A DNA stretch of 64,000 bases from Sphagnum magellanicum (Eukaryota > Streptophyta > Sphagnopsida > Sphagnales > Sphagnaceae): contig CM038907.1 of NCBI GenBank assembly GCA_021904315.1, positions 25,427,223 through 25,491,222 of the forward strand. Direction: 5' to 3'. This document shows, one piece after another, positions 1 to 11,458 of this stretch. How positions within the stretch are numbered: position 1 is the first letter of the stretch; every line of letters begins with the position of its first letter. Below the pieces are notes generated by a model that worked only from the letters and a program-made list of their open reading frames with translations, searched no databases and was not told where the DNA came from. The translations under genes and the position numbers were made by a program.

Positions 1-1139
1 TGAATGGGAAGATGGTTTTTGACAACAAGAATACCCAAATTTTCCAAAAAACATCATGGTGTACATTATCATTTTATAAGGATCTATGGCACCAAGAAAA
101 TTAAAGATTGCACTCCCATTTACAACATGCCTTTTTTTTTTTGCATCCATTGGACTTTTCATGTTGGTATTCACTTATTCTTCAAATTTATTTGCAATTA
201 ATCCATGGTCTACATCCACATGTTCATTAATGTAATTTTACCATTATTTTGAAAATAAGATAACAAAATTTTCCTCAACAATTGGTCCTTTAATTGAAAA
301 CTGTAAAAAAATCTTACTATTTTAAATTATTATAATAGATCACACAATTTGCATCAATCGTGCGACATCCACATCCACTATTGACCTATCATTAAAATAG
401 TAAGATGTTAACCAGAATTAATTTCTACCATGGGGTGCCAATTGAATTTTTTTCATGCAATTTTTTCATGATTAAATATAATGTTTAATCATTATCTAAT
501 CATGTTGTATCAAATTTGTCAAACCCTTCCTTTTCAATTTTCTCTTTCAATGTAATCACATTTTCATTCATGAAATTTTCAAAACTCTTTTCCACATGCA
601 TTGATTCCATATTTTCAAAATTTGTTAACAAACCAAAGTTGAGAAACCAAAAAATTTAATGTTTTTTCCAATTTTGGCAACTATAATTATTTAGTTTTAA
701 CAAACCATATACATGTGAAAAATGCAAGAAACTATAAACATTTACAAGTTCATCAATCGTTCTTTTCAAAATGGTGCATAATGCGGAAAAAAAAATGGTG
801 AGGAAAATATGCAAAGTGCAAATGAAGGTCAATCCTTGTTTACAAAGAAGGGCTTAAGGCATGCAAGTCAAAATACACCCCTTTTGCTTCAAATCAAAGT
901 GTCATTTGTAATAAGTGGTCTTACACAAACAAATCACAACAAAATTCAACAATCCCAATTTACCCAAAACCTAAACAAAACATATAAATAAACCCTTGCA
1001 AACAAAAAAAAAGCCATACAAGAGAAGCAAACAAACCTAGCAAACAAACTGAAAGGGAAAAAAATCTTACCTTTCTGAAATGCAAAGGTTGTTTAATTTC
1101 AATTATAAGCAACTCGCACATTGAAGGCAAAGGGGAAAT

Positions 1140-1300
1140 ACCATCGACACCACAAAAACAAGGAAAGTAAAACAAGCAACAAGGTGACAACAAGCAACAA
1201 CAAGATGGCAAGTAGCAATAAGGTGACAAGCAAAAACAAAGTTGGTATTTGGGTGATGACAAACAACAAAGGCAATGGGGTGGTTGCATACTATGGTAAT
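1140..1300. repeat. Degenerate CAACAAGGTGACAA-type tract
   Basis: Short words such as AACAAGGTGACAA and AGCAACAA recur with variable spacing. The same vocabulary reappears at 1925-2225. The open frames over it on both strands are products of the purine bias (K/N/S-rich one way, C/L/F-rich the other) and are not proteins. Confidence 0.6.
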
Positions 1301-1924
1301 CTAAAATGTACATCACAACATTGTTTTTTCAATATTGCAATGGATTGAAGTGGATGCCAACATTATTTAATTTGTAATATTTTTAAAAAGGAACTCATTT
1401 TTATGAAATAAATTATTATTCAAATAGAACTAGTCCCATTGAATCACAATAAAATTGTTTGATTAGACCAAATGAGATACTTTTAAAGTTTCATAAATCA
1501 AACATCATAATCCAATGTACAAAACTTAGAAAATGGACTTTTAATTTGCATTGTTATCAAATGATCATATGGATTTCTTCCTCAAATTTCATGTGGATGA
1601 TTACATAGTTAAAATTGTGATTTAAAATGTTATTGGCAAAAAAAAAAGATGATGGACTTTTAAAGGTCACAAAATTGCTTGATTTTAGAAAGTCTTTTTA
1701 GAAAATAAAGTTTAACAATTTTTACAACCTTGTCATTTCATTGTGTTGTATATAATGTAAATGAATTTTAACTATCTTGTTTAAGTTTTTAAAAATAAAC
1801 TTTGGTTCCTCAAATGTGATGGTAACAGGGTGATGTTTGTGAGACAAATGTTTCAGTGTTAAAATTTGGTCAAAATGGACTCCTAATGTGTCCAAAAAGA
1901 GCCACCTTAGCTTGTAATTACCCA

Positions 1925-2225
1925 ATGATGAATAGTAAAGATGGTGACAAACCAAAATGGCAAACAAGCAATAGGGCAATGACAAGGACCAAAGGTGACA
2001 ATGAACAACAACAAAAATAAACGTCAATGGTGATAATGACCAACAAAGGCAATGATGACAACCAAAAAAGGTGGCAAAAAGCATGGTGATGACAAGCAAC
2101 AAAGTTGAAATGGAATGATAAAGGCAATGACAAATAGTAAAGGTGACAACAAGTAACAAGGCAAGAATGAACGACAAGGATGACAACAAACAACAACAAT
2201 GCAAATGTAGCAAAAAAACAAAACA
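1925..2225. repeat. Second degenerate GACAACAA/GGTGACAA tract
   Basis: This shares its word set with the tract at 1140-1300 (AAAGGTGACAA, AACAACAA, GGCAATGA). Spacing is irregular, so it looks like an eroded short-period tandem repeat. It lies between AT-rich unique sequence on both sides. Confidence 0.6.
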
Positions 2226-3333
2226 CAAAAGAAAACAAGAACCAAACTTGAAAGTTGTATTATAATGTATCTAGGGTTCAAGTTTTGAAATGATCTAAAA
2301 AGGTCCAATTACTAGTAAACCAATTTTTTCAACATATATAATCTCTTGGGTGAATATCATCATGAGTATCAATTTGATTGATGTCAACTTGTTTTTTTGA
2401 AAAAGCCAAGTTGAAAATTAGCCCAATTTTTTATTTTCATTTCAACAGGGTAAAAATGCCCATCGTTGAACCCATACTTATCATTGAACATTTTCAAATA
2501 TTTTCGTCATTCCTTGACCAAATTGATCATTTTTTCTATCATTAAATGTACTACATATGTTGTTTGAACATAAAAAATAAATGAGCAATACAGAAAACGT
2601 AGGAAGAAGATGAGGGACAATTTGCTTTAAAATTTTGAAAAATGTGCTTTAAACCCTTATTTAATTCCAATCCCATATTTTCTTCAATTTTAGTGCATTT
2701 TGAGTGATTTAAAACCTGATGGGTGCGCCAAATACGATATATTTTAGAGGCAATGATGCAAAGATCAAAAAATTTAAGTTCAAAGTTTTTTTTTTTTTTT
2801 TTCATTAACCATAACTAAACATTGAACCCCCTTACATGAAACACCCCATATCTTCCCCATTCCTTTATGAGCAACTTTTGTCATGTTGGAAACAATAGCT
2901 GAAAGGCTACAAAAAAATTTTGGCATTCAGAAGGAAAGGAACAATGTGTGAGAATTCCACCTCCTTTGAATTCTTAAATGTTCGTTCACCAACCTATCTA
3001 CCCTACCAAACCAACGCTAGTTCAAACCAAGCAAAATCCAATGATGCATTAAACCCTAAATGCATGCCATGTGATGATTTAATTGATAAGTTTGCATTTT
3101 GGCCTTTCAAATTCACCTCCACTAAAAAGGATACAATGCAATACCATCAGTCAATCATTATAGTTGGCCAATCAAGAACCATATTGGCATCATAGCCTTT
3201 TTCAAACATTGAATCATGTGACCATGCCCAAACACACCACACAATGCTGATATTATATCTAAAATTCGGAGTCCCATGCACTAGTGGAGCTACTTTAATA
3301 AGAGGCTTCATTTTACAAGGCGAAGATATGGAT

Positions 3334-3358
3334 GGGGTTTAGGGTAAACCCTAAACCC
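3334..3358. repeat. Head-to-head plant telomere-like motif
   Basis: GGGTTTAGGG is followed at once by AAACCCTAAACCC after a single T. Two short Arabidopsis-type TTTAGGG units therefore face each other and form a near-perfect palindrome. Only about one and a half units are present per side. It may be an interstitial telomeric scrap, a telo-box-like element, or chance. Confidence 0.6.
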
Positions 3359-3364
3359 ACAATG

Positions 3365-3560
3365 AATTTTATTTACATTTTGTGAAAGTGTAAATGTAAA
3401 ACCATGTAAATTTATTTTATGCCATGTGAATCAATGTAAGTGTAAAATTAAATATATTTACGTAGTTTTATGTGGTCTGATGAAACAATGTAAATGTAAT
3501 AATATATATTTTTATATGATTTTACATGACTATGTAAAACAATGTAAATACATAACTATG
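3365..3560. repeat. ATGTAAATGTAAAA-rich degenerate tract
   Basis: Words such as TGTAAATGTAA, CATGTAAA and ATGTAAAAC recur about a dozen times over 200 bases directly after the telomere-like motif. There is no fixed period. It is an eroded AT-rich simple-sequence tract. Confidence 0.5.
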
Positions 3561-4400
3561 TTAAAAATGTGATTTTTACTTGAAGAGGAGAGATTACACA
3601 ATGTTTTTGATGATAAATAAGCTAAATGACCCATTGCAAAAAAAAAACCATCAAAATATACACCCACAACTAATTCATATGACTTTGTAAAAAGGTATAG
3701 TCATTAAAGATATATAATAAAATTATTTGCAAAGTGAGGAAAATAATGTTAGAACCCTGAGTTTGATCATAAATAAGGTGACATTCAAAAACAAAAAAAA
3801 CATTAGCATTCAAGGGTGGGTTGACCTTAAAGTTTTTGGTGAATTGAGTTTCACCTCCATTATGTGAAACGTTAAATACCCCCCATCAAACTCTATCCAA
3901 TGCTTGTTTTTGGTCGCGATGCCCCACCATTGGACCTTCCATGTCACACATGCGGGGCCTCTCATCGCCATCCGTAAAACATCTCAATCACAATTAATGT
4001 TCTGTTGTCAATGGAAAGTTTCCTTGTTTTGTCGTTGACATAGACCTTTCATGTTCTGATGTAATGAGATATTATTTGTTCTGTTGTAAACATGAACAAT
4101 AAATTTGCAAATGAGGAGGGAAATGCAAAGAGACGCCTTTCAAATATTTTCCAAAAATAGGCAAATGGGAGTTTTGAGGACATTATTGGTTTTTACAAGC
4201 ACTACACTACAAAGGAAGTAGGTTTAAGGTTTGAGGATTGTAATTTTCATGTTCTTTTGTACTATCATTAATTGTTTTCAACATTGTTTGTTTGGGTACA
4301 CATGTAAGTTGAGGTTTTGTTCACAAGGATTTTGTGTTGCATTAAGTGGTGAGGTGAACATTTTTTGTTTTCTTTGCATTATTGAGGTTTGTGATTAAGG
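3561..4400. other. Intergenic, nothing recognised
   Basis: AT-rich sequence with poly-A runs. A moderately GC-richer patch around 3910-3970 has no open frame of note. No gene, RNA or element end was recognised. Confidence 0.5.
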
Positions 4401-5369
4401 TTCTTCTCCAATAATGGATTTGGCACTTGTGTGGGAGAATGCAACAAGGATGTCTTCAACTCCAATTGAACAACTAAGTCCAGCGCCTAGTGCCATTATG
4501 ACAGACTTGGTAAAGGTGTAGCCTACCAACACTCTTGTTACAAATTTTTTTCAGTCTAACATAATACAATCAGAGCACCTAGCAATGCAAATTGATGCCG
4601 CGATGAATGCAAAAAAGGAGGGGGGAACGAAGACATTTGTTATAAGAAGTGTTGCCCATATTCGTACATGAAGACCCATACATGATTCGATTGTTTGGTC
4701 GACAAAAATACATCAAAATTGTTAAAACAACAGTAATAAGATGGGTAAAAGGGGCAAGTTTTTTCTTTTGGGTTGTCCATGATTGTGTTGGTGAGCATGG
4801 TGAGCAAAGAAACAACTATTTAAGGTTTAAAATTGCCTTGGTTGATTTCATGCTTATTGTTATTGTCTTTGTGTAATGTTAATTGTTTGTTGGGTTTAGG
4901 TTAGAAGAACTGTAAAGCAGAAGGAGAATTTTTTTTTAAAAAAGACATAAAACAATTAATGTAACAGGAGATTTGGAAAATGTAATGGTGCTTGGTTTTT
5001 GTGATGTTGTGATGTTATGATGCAAAGCTTTAACTTGGATAATGTGCAAAATTATTCCAATAACTACATCCATTTACTACTATAGCTTCACAACATTTGT
5101 AGATATGGTTGTTTCAGTTCAAGGTTTGGGCATCAATTTATTTGTTATTTGTAGATTTTTGGCGGTCCGATAGGTAAAAGTAAAATATACAAATCCACAA
5201 TGTAACAAAGTGGACACCATTGTGTTGCATTGTACTTAGAGGAAGAGTAAGAAATATTGGCATTGGAAGCACATTTTGATGTGAAGAGGCCAAATGTACG
5301 AACATTTGGCAACATGCCTTCATTCCAATGCGAGTTTTACAAGATTATGTTCAAACATAAGAATACATT
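4400..5369 (+). pseudogene. Left part of a decayed transposon split by the CACTA insertion
   Basis: Coding-like composition on the + strand is visible in several short frames, for example 4649-4876 and 5257-5369. The last frame runs straight into the CACTACTA-type terminus at 5370. I do not recognise a domain. Because the flanks of the 5370-11458 element read as one older repeat and Ulp1-type coding follows on the right, I infer that this is the upstream half of the same older element. That is inference; no diagnostic motif lies in this half. Confidence 0.35.
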
Positions 5370-6802
5370 CACTAGTAGAAATCAGCCAAAATGTAACCAC
5401 TTCATTTATAACTACATGCGATTTGTAGTTGTTTACGACTAAGTTTGGGAGTATTTACAATTATAAGATCAAATTTCAACTATTTTGGTCACTCTTACAA
5501 CTATGATGCAATTATTGGAAACTTCATCCTATCAATTGGATGGCTCTTAGGTTTATTTTGATCCATGAATATATTGATATGTCCCATTAGTTGCAATAGA
5601 CACCAAATTAGTCACATCCTAAAGGTATTTTACAATGACATAAGCGTGTATTTTTATGTATGTATTACAATTATATTTACGATATATTACATATATCATT
5701 AATATATTATGTGTGTATATTAATTATGTGTATGTATGTATGTACATTATTCATATAATGAATATAAATTAATGTTTGAATTCTTAAATTTATTATTCAA
5801 ATTTGAAAATTAATATTTCAGTTATGAAATGTATATATATTTCAATTAAAATTTTGATATTTTAATTTAAGAAATATTTATGTGAATTTGAATTTTTAAT
5901 TTGCATTCTTATTTTTCTGTATAATTAAAAATCAATATTTGAGTCTAAAAATTGTTACTCCAATTTTAAAACATTTTATTTGAATCTAAAGATCAATATT
6001 TGAACTCTGAACATTGTTATTCACATATGAGAACTAATATTTCAATACTGAAAATTCTTATTTCAATTCTGAAAATTATATTTTAACATTAAAATTGATG
6101 TTTCAATTCTGAAAATTGCTACTAGAATTCATTTTTATTATATAATTTTTTTAAAGTTTGAATCTAAAATTTTTTATTGGAATTATTTGTTTAATTATTT
6201 GAAATTGAAATTTTATATTTCAATTCCGAATTTTTACATTTAGTTTCTTAAAAAACTATTGAACCTTAAAATTATATTTCAATTCTGAAAACTACTATTT
6301 CAATTCTTTAAAGAATTAGTTGAATTTGAAATTTGATATTTTAATCTGAAATTTGCTATTTTAATTCCTTAAAACATTATTTGAACTTCTAATTTTTTTA
6401 TTTAAATTCAGAAAGTTTATTAGATATAAAATTTAATATTTGAATTCTAAATTATTATTTTCAATTCTAACAATTAATATTTCAATTTCTGAGTTTTTAA
6501 ATTTAAAATAAAAAATTATTTGCTTTGAAACTTGAAATTGCAACTCCAAATTATTATTTTGGATTCTCGAAATTAATATTTCAATTCTGAAAATGGAAAT
6601 TTCAATTTTGAATCTGAAAATGGATATTTCAATTTTGAATATGAAAATTGAAATTTCAATTCTGAAACTTTCTATTAAATTCAAAGACTTATATCATCTA
6701 AAAACTGATATTTGAATTCTGAATTGTTTTTCTGAAATCCAAAAATTAATATTTGAATTCCAAAAATCATTGATCTAGTTTTAAGACTTTTTTCTACTAG
6801 TG
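5370..6802. mobile_element. Left inner CACTA-like unit with short terminal inverted repeats
   Basis: This 1433-bp unit starts CACTAGTAGAAA and ends TTTCTACTAGTG, a 12-bp perfect inverted terminus, inside the left arm of the palindrome. Its flanking triplets (ATT and TTA) do not match. The body is built of degenerate AATTCTGAAAATTAATATTTC-like words and encodes nothing. It may be a MITE-like CACTA derivative that was present before the palindrome formed. Confidence 0.6.
5750..6780. repeat. AT-rich degenerate short tandem tract
   Basis: AATTCTGAAAATT, ATTTCAATT and TTTGAATTC words recur dozens of times with a loose period of 20 to 40 bases. The mirrored tract lies at about 10060-10850 in the other arm. 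An open frame at 6433-6684 on the - strand reads as repeated IEISIF-like words and is a by-product of this repeat. Confidence 0.6.
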
Positions 6803-7860
6803 TTATCCATAATGAATCACTTTTATAAATAATTATAAGTGATTATATTTATTACTTATTAGTTACACTAAATAATTATTTTTAAAACATAAATTTTTAC
6901 ATTATATATTTTACATTCTTAGAGTAAAAGAAATTAATTACTGTAATTAGTGTTACATTACTTAAAAATCATTGTAATTACTTCAAATAAGAATTAATTA
7001 TAGTATATGCATAATTATGTTTTAATTAATCACAATTTGTAATTTATAACTTTAAATCTGAATTAAAATTCTGGAAATATTATAATGTAGTTAGAATATT
7101 TATTGTAATGATTATAATTTCAGGAATTATTATAAAGTAATTTAAGTTTTTATTTTAAAAACTTCTGTAATTACTTCTCTATGAGAAAGTTTTTTACAAT
7201 AATTAATGTAACTATATATTAATTAATGTAACTATTTTAATACTACATTTTAAAAAACATTGTGTAGGAATGATTTTTAATAACAATTGTTCATTCATTA
7301 TTTATAATTTAAAAAAAAACTTATTAAAAAAAATAAAGTTTTTTTTTTACATTAGTTATATTATCTATAATTTGATTAGAAATAAAATATTTTAGTTATC
7401 TATTTATCTTTGAGTTATGTATTAACAATTTGTGAGAAATTAAATAGTTAATCAGTTCAATATTAAGAAGTTATTATTTATTTAAATAGTTGATAATGAA
7501 TACTTAATATTTATAGTGTATAATTTATATTTTAAATATATGTTAAATTTAATCATTATTAGTTTAATGGTGATCTAATTATCTAGTGGGCCATGTACTT
7601 GAATTATTTATAAATCCAAAAATTAAGAACAAAATGCATGAAAAAAATTTTGGAGTTGCAATTTAGTTTGTGAAAAAGTTGTAACTTCAAAACTTATCCC
7701 ATATTGTTTATTCTTCATTCCTATTTTGAACACTATATAAACAAGGGGTGTGGTCATCAAATTTCACATTAAAAAAATTTTGCACATGGGATGAACCAGT
7801 TAGAAGGCTTAACCCAAAACTAAGGGAAAAGTTATGCATAATTTTAAACTATCAACTTTC

Positions 7861-8040
7861 CCAACCTACTTATCTACCTAATTAGGTAGCTACATAGTAT
7901 GACCTACACACCTAGGTCAACCAATGTACCTAAGTACCTACTTATATATGTAGGTATTTAGCCTAGGAAGGTAGACCTACCTACCTACATTTTTACTTAA
8001 GTAGGTAGGTAGGTAGTTAGGTAGGTATGTAGCTTAGGTT
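7861..8040. repeat. TAGG/CCTA-rich tract in the left arm
   Basis: Runs of GTAGGTAGGTAG and CTACCTACCTAC with interspersed TACCTAAGTACC form many short local palindromes. The inverted copy is at 8781-8958. Similar CCTA/TAGG vocabulary appears far away at 28480-29400. Confidence 0.6.
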
Positions 8041-8262
8041 TGTCGGCACTTATTTTTGTACCTATTTAGGCACTTACCAACCTAATATTAATATTTTGTA
8101 TTAAATGCATCTTAAGATGCCAAGTGGCATATTTACATTGTGTTACGAGTCATAATATAAGATCATCCAAGCATTTGAATTCAACATCCTAGATTATTTC
8201 AAAATAATAATAATAATAATAATTTAAATAAATCAATATTAAAACACGTGGCAACATATCAT

Positions 8263-8504
8263 CACTAGAGGAAAAATAGGTATTTTCAACTAGTGTCTGT
8301 GATTAAAATTTAGTTGTAAGTGACATTTGCAAATAAAATCTCATTAAATCGCCTTGGACAAGTAGCATGAGACATTAGTTGTAATTGACAAAAGGTAATG
8401 GATGAAAGAAAAAGTCAACAAATACAAGTTCATCTTTTGACTACAATGTATATGTATTGTCACATGCAACTATGATGCAATTATTTTGGTCACAATTGAT
8501 ATAA
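8263..8504. repeat. Central spacer of the palindrome, copy of the element's right terminus
   Basis: Begins CACTAG and reads through blocks also found in the reverse complement of 11220-11458, including TTAGTTGTAAGTGACATTTG-like and ACAAATACAAGTTCATC words. The two copies make 240-bp inverted ends for the sub-segment 8263-11458. The spacer is the only part of the structure that is not paired across the palindrome centre. Confidence 0.6.
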
Positions 8505-8780
8505 ATGATGTGTTGCCACGTGTTTTATTATTGAATTATTTAGCTGACCTTATAATAACGGCTGGCACCGCTTTTTTTGGTGATTTATTAATAAAATAGG
8601 ATATAATAATTATTATTATTTTGAAATAATCTAGGACATTCAATTCAAATGCTTAGATGATCTTATATTATGATTCGTAGTTCAATGTAAATATGCCATG
8701 TGGCACCTTAAGATGAATTTAATACAAAATATTAATATTAGGTTGGTAAATGCTTAAATAGGTACAAAAATAAATGCCGA

Positions 8781-8958
8781 CAAACCTAAGCTACATACCT
8801 ACCTACCTACCTACCTCCTCAAGTAAAAATGTAGGTAGGTAGGTCTACCTTCCTAGGCTAAGTATCTACTTATATAAGTAAGTATTTAGGTACATAGGTT
8901 GACCTAGGTGGGTAGATCATATTATGTACCTACCTAACTAGGTAGATAAGTAGGTTGG
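8781..8958. repeat. TAGG/CCTA-rich tract in the right arm
   Basis: Inverted counterpart of 7861-8040, with CTACCTACCTACC followed by GTAGGTAGGTAGG and TACCTAACTAGG words. It pairs with the other tract if the palindrome folds, and can also fold on itself. Confidence 0.6.
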
Positions 8959-10047
8959 GAAAGTTGATAGTTTAAAATTGTGCATATTTTTTCCTTTTGT
9001 TTTGGGTTAAGCCTTCTAATTGGTTCATCCCAAGTGCACAACTTTTTTAATGTGAAATTTGATGATCACAGCCCTTGTTTATATAGCGTTCAAAATAGGA
9101 ATGAAGAATAAATAATATGGGATAAGTTTTGAAGTTGCAATTTTTTCACAAACTAAATTGTAATTCCAAAACTTTTCTTATGCCTTTTGTTCTTAATTTT
9201 TAGATTTATAAACAATTCAAGTACATGACTCCCTAGATAATTAAATCACCATTAAATTAATAATGATTAAATTTAACATATATTCAAAATATAAACTATA
9301 CACTACAAATATTAAATATTCATTATCATCTACTTAAATAAATAATAATTTCTTAATATTGAACTAACTAGCTATTTAATTTCTCACAAGTTGTTAATAC
9401 ATAACTCAAAGATAAATAAATAACTAAATTATTTTATTTTTAAAAAAAAATTTAGTCGAATTATAGATAATATAATTAATGTCAGAAATTTAACTATTTT
9501 AATTTCTGAAATAATTATTTAAAATATTTTTCAAATTATAAATAATGAACAAACAATGTTATTAAAAATAATTCCCACGCGATATTTATTTAAAAATTAA
9601 TATTAGAATAATCACATTAATTAATATATAATTACATTAATTATTGTAAAAAACTTTAGCATAGATAAGTAGTTACAGAATTTTTAAATATAAAAAATTA
9701 AATTAATTTATAATCATTCCTGAAATTACCATCATTACAATAAATATTTTAACTACATTATAATATTTCCAAAATTTTAATTCAGATTCAAAGTTATAAA
9801 TTACAGATTGTGAATAATTATGTTCAATCTAAAAAAAATTATGCATACCCTATAATTAATTATTTTCTGAAGTAATTACAATGATTTTGAATTGATGTAA
9901 CATTAATTACAGTAAAAAAAAATTATTGTGAGGATATAAAACATAAAATGTAAAAATCTATGTTTAAAAAATAATAATTTAGTTTAACTAATAACTAATA
10001 AATATAATCATTTATAATTATTTATAAAAGTTAATCATTATGGATAA

Positions 10048-11219
10048 CATTAGTAGAAAAAAACTTTAAAATTCAATTAATAATTTTTGGAATTCAAATA
10101 TCAATTTTAGATTCTAAACAAAACTGAAAATTCAAATACTATTTTTAATATGAAATAAGTCTTTGAATTTAAATAAAAAACTTCAGAATTGAAATGTTAA
10201 TTTTCAGATTCAAAATTGAAATGTCCAATTTTAGACTCAATTAATAATTTTCTGAATTGAAATATTAATTCTGAAAATCCAAAATAATAATTTGGAATTG
10301 CAATTTCAAGTTTGAAATCAAATAAGTTTTTTATTTTAAGTTGAAAAACTCAAAATTGAAATATTAATTATTAGAATGGAAAATAATAATTTAGAATTCA
10401 AATATCAAAATTTAGATCAAATAATATTTTTGAAATTAATTAAAAACTTAAAAAATTCAATTTTTTTTTTAAGGAATTGAAATACAATTTTAATTATCAA
10501 TTTTTTAGGTAAAATGTTTCAGAATTGGAATAACAATTTTCAGGTTCAAATATAATTTTCAGAATTGAAATAAGAATTTTCAATATTGAAATATTAGTTT
10601 TGAGATTTGGATAACCATGTTCAGAGTCCAAATATTGATTTTTAGATTCAAATAATTCTTAAAAGAACTGGAAGAACACTTTTTAATCTCAAATATTGAA
10701 TTTTAATTAAACAAAACAATCAAAATGAAATTTAAAAATTCAAATTCACATAAATATTTTTAAAATTAAAATATCGTTTAAAAAATTAAAAAATGTATAC
10801 ATTTCATAACGAAAATATTAATTTTTCAATTCATTATATGAACAATATGCATACACACATATTTAATATACACACAAATATACATTAATGATATATGTAA
10901 TATATCATAAATATAGTTTTAATACATACATAAAAATACACCCCTATGTCATTGTAAAATACCTTTAGGATGTGACTAATTTGATGACTATTGCGACTAA
11001 TGGGACAAATAAATATATTCATGGATGAAAATAAACATAAATGCCATCCAACTGATAGGATGAAGTTTTTCCAATAGTTGCATCATAGTTGTCAGAGTGA
11101 CTAAAATAGTTGAAATTTGATCTTATAGTTGTAAATATTCCCAAACTTAATCGCAAACAACTACAAGTCGCATGTAGTTGCAAACGAAGTGGTTACATTT
11201 TGGCTAATTTCTATTAATG
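10048..11219. mobile_element. Right inner CACTA-like unit, inverted copy of the left one
   Basis: Starts CATTAGTAGAAA and ends TTTCTATTAATG, so each terminus differs from the left copy by one or two substitutions. It lies in opposite orientation to 5370-6802 within the right palindrome arm, and its inner flank (TGGATAA) mirrors the inner flank of the left copy. It is about 260 bp shorter than the left copy, so deletions separate them. Confidence 0.55.
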
Positions 11220-11458
11220 CATTTGCTTCAATTATGACCAAAATAGTTGCATTGTAGTCGCATGTGACAATACGTATATAATATAGTCAAAGGATGAACT
11301 TGTATTTGTTGATTTTTCATCCAATACCCCTTGTCATTTGCAACTAATGTTTCATGCGACTTGTCCAAGGCGACTAATGAGATTTTAGTCACGAATGTCA
11401 TTTGCAACTAAATTTTAGTCACAAAGAATAGTCGAAAATACTTGTTTATCTTCTAGTG
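11220..11458. repeat. Right terminal repeat, inverted copy of the central spacer
   Basis: The reverse complement starts CACTAGA and aligns over about 240 bp with 8263-8504. It extends the element beyond the right palindrome arm, and the left end of the element has no equivalent. It contains repeated GACTAAA/TTTAGTC words, typical of subterminal regions of plant CACTA-like elements. Confidence 0.6.

Larger units (their letters stand above)
1..3330. other. AT-rich intergenic DNA, no gene recognised
   Basis: Open frames here are short and low in complexity, and none resembles a known protein. The region contains poly-A/T runs and two ACA/GACAA-rich degenerate tracts listed separately. A stretch around 2920-3195 is open for about 90 codons, but I see no recognisable motif and would not call it a gene. 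Confidence 0.6.
5370..11458. mobile_element. CACTA-ended foldback element, about 6.1 kb, mostly one large palindrome
   Basis: The segment begins CACTAG and ends CTAGTG and is flanked on both sides by ATT (5367-5369 and 11459-11461). This matches the termini and 3-bp target duplication of CACTA (En/Spm) elements. Between them, 5370-8262 and 8505-11219 are inverted copies of each other, roughly 85-90 percent identical where I aligned them by eye. They surround a spacer of about 240 bp (8263-8504). The same spacer recurs, inverted, as the last 239 bp (11220-11458). No transposase is visible inside, so the element is non-autonomous. A 3-bp duplication can arise by chance; the CACTA ends and the palindrome are the stronger evidence. 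Confidence 0.75.

Noticed and set aside
960..2308. Cys/Leu-rich - strand frames of 94-168 codons
   Set aside because: They read through the ACA/GACAA tracts. Several overlapping frames are open at once and the composition is fully explained by the repeat.
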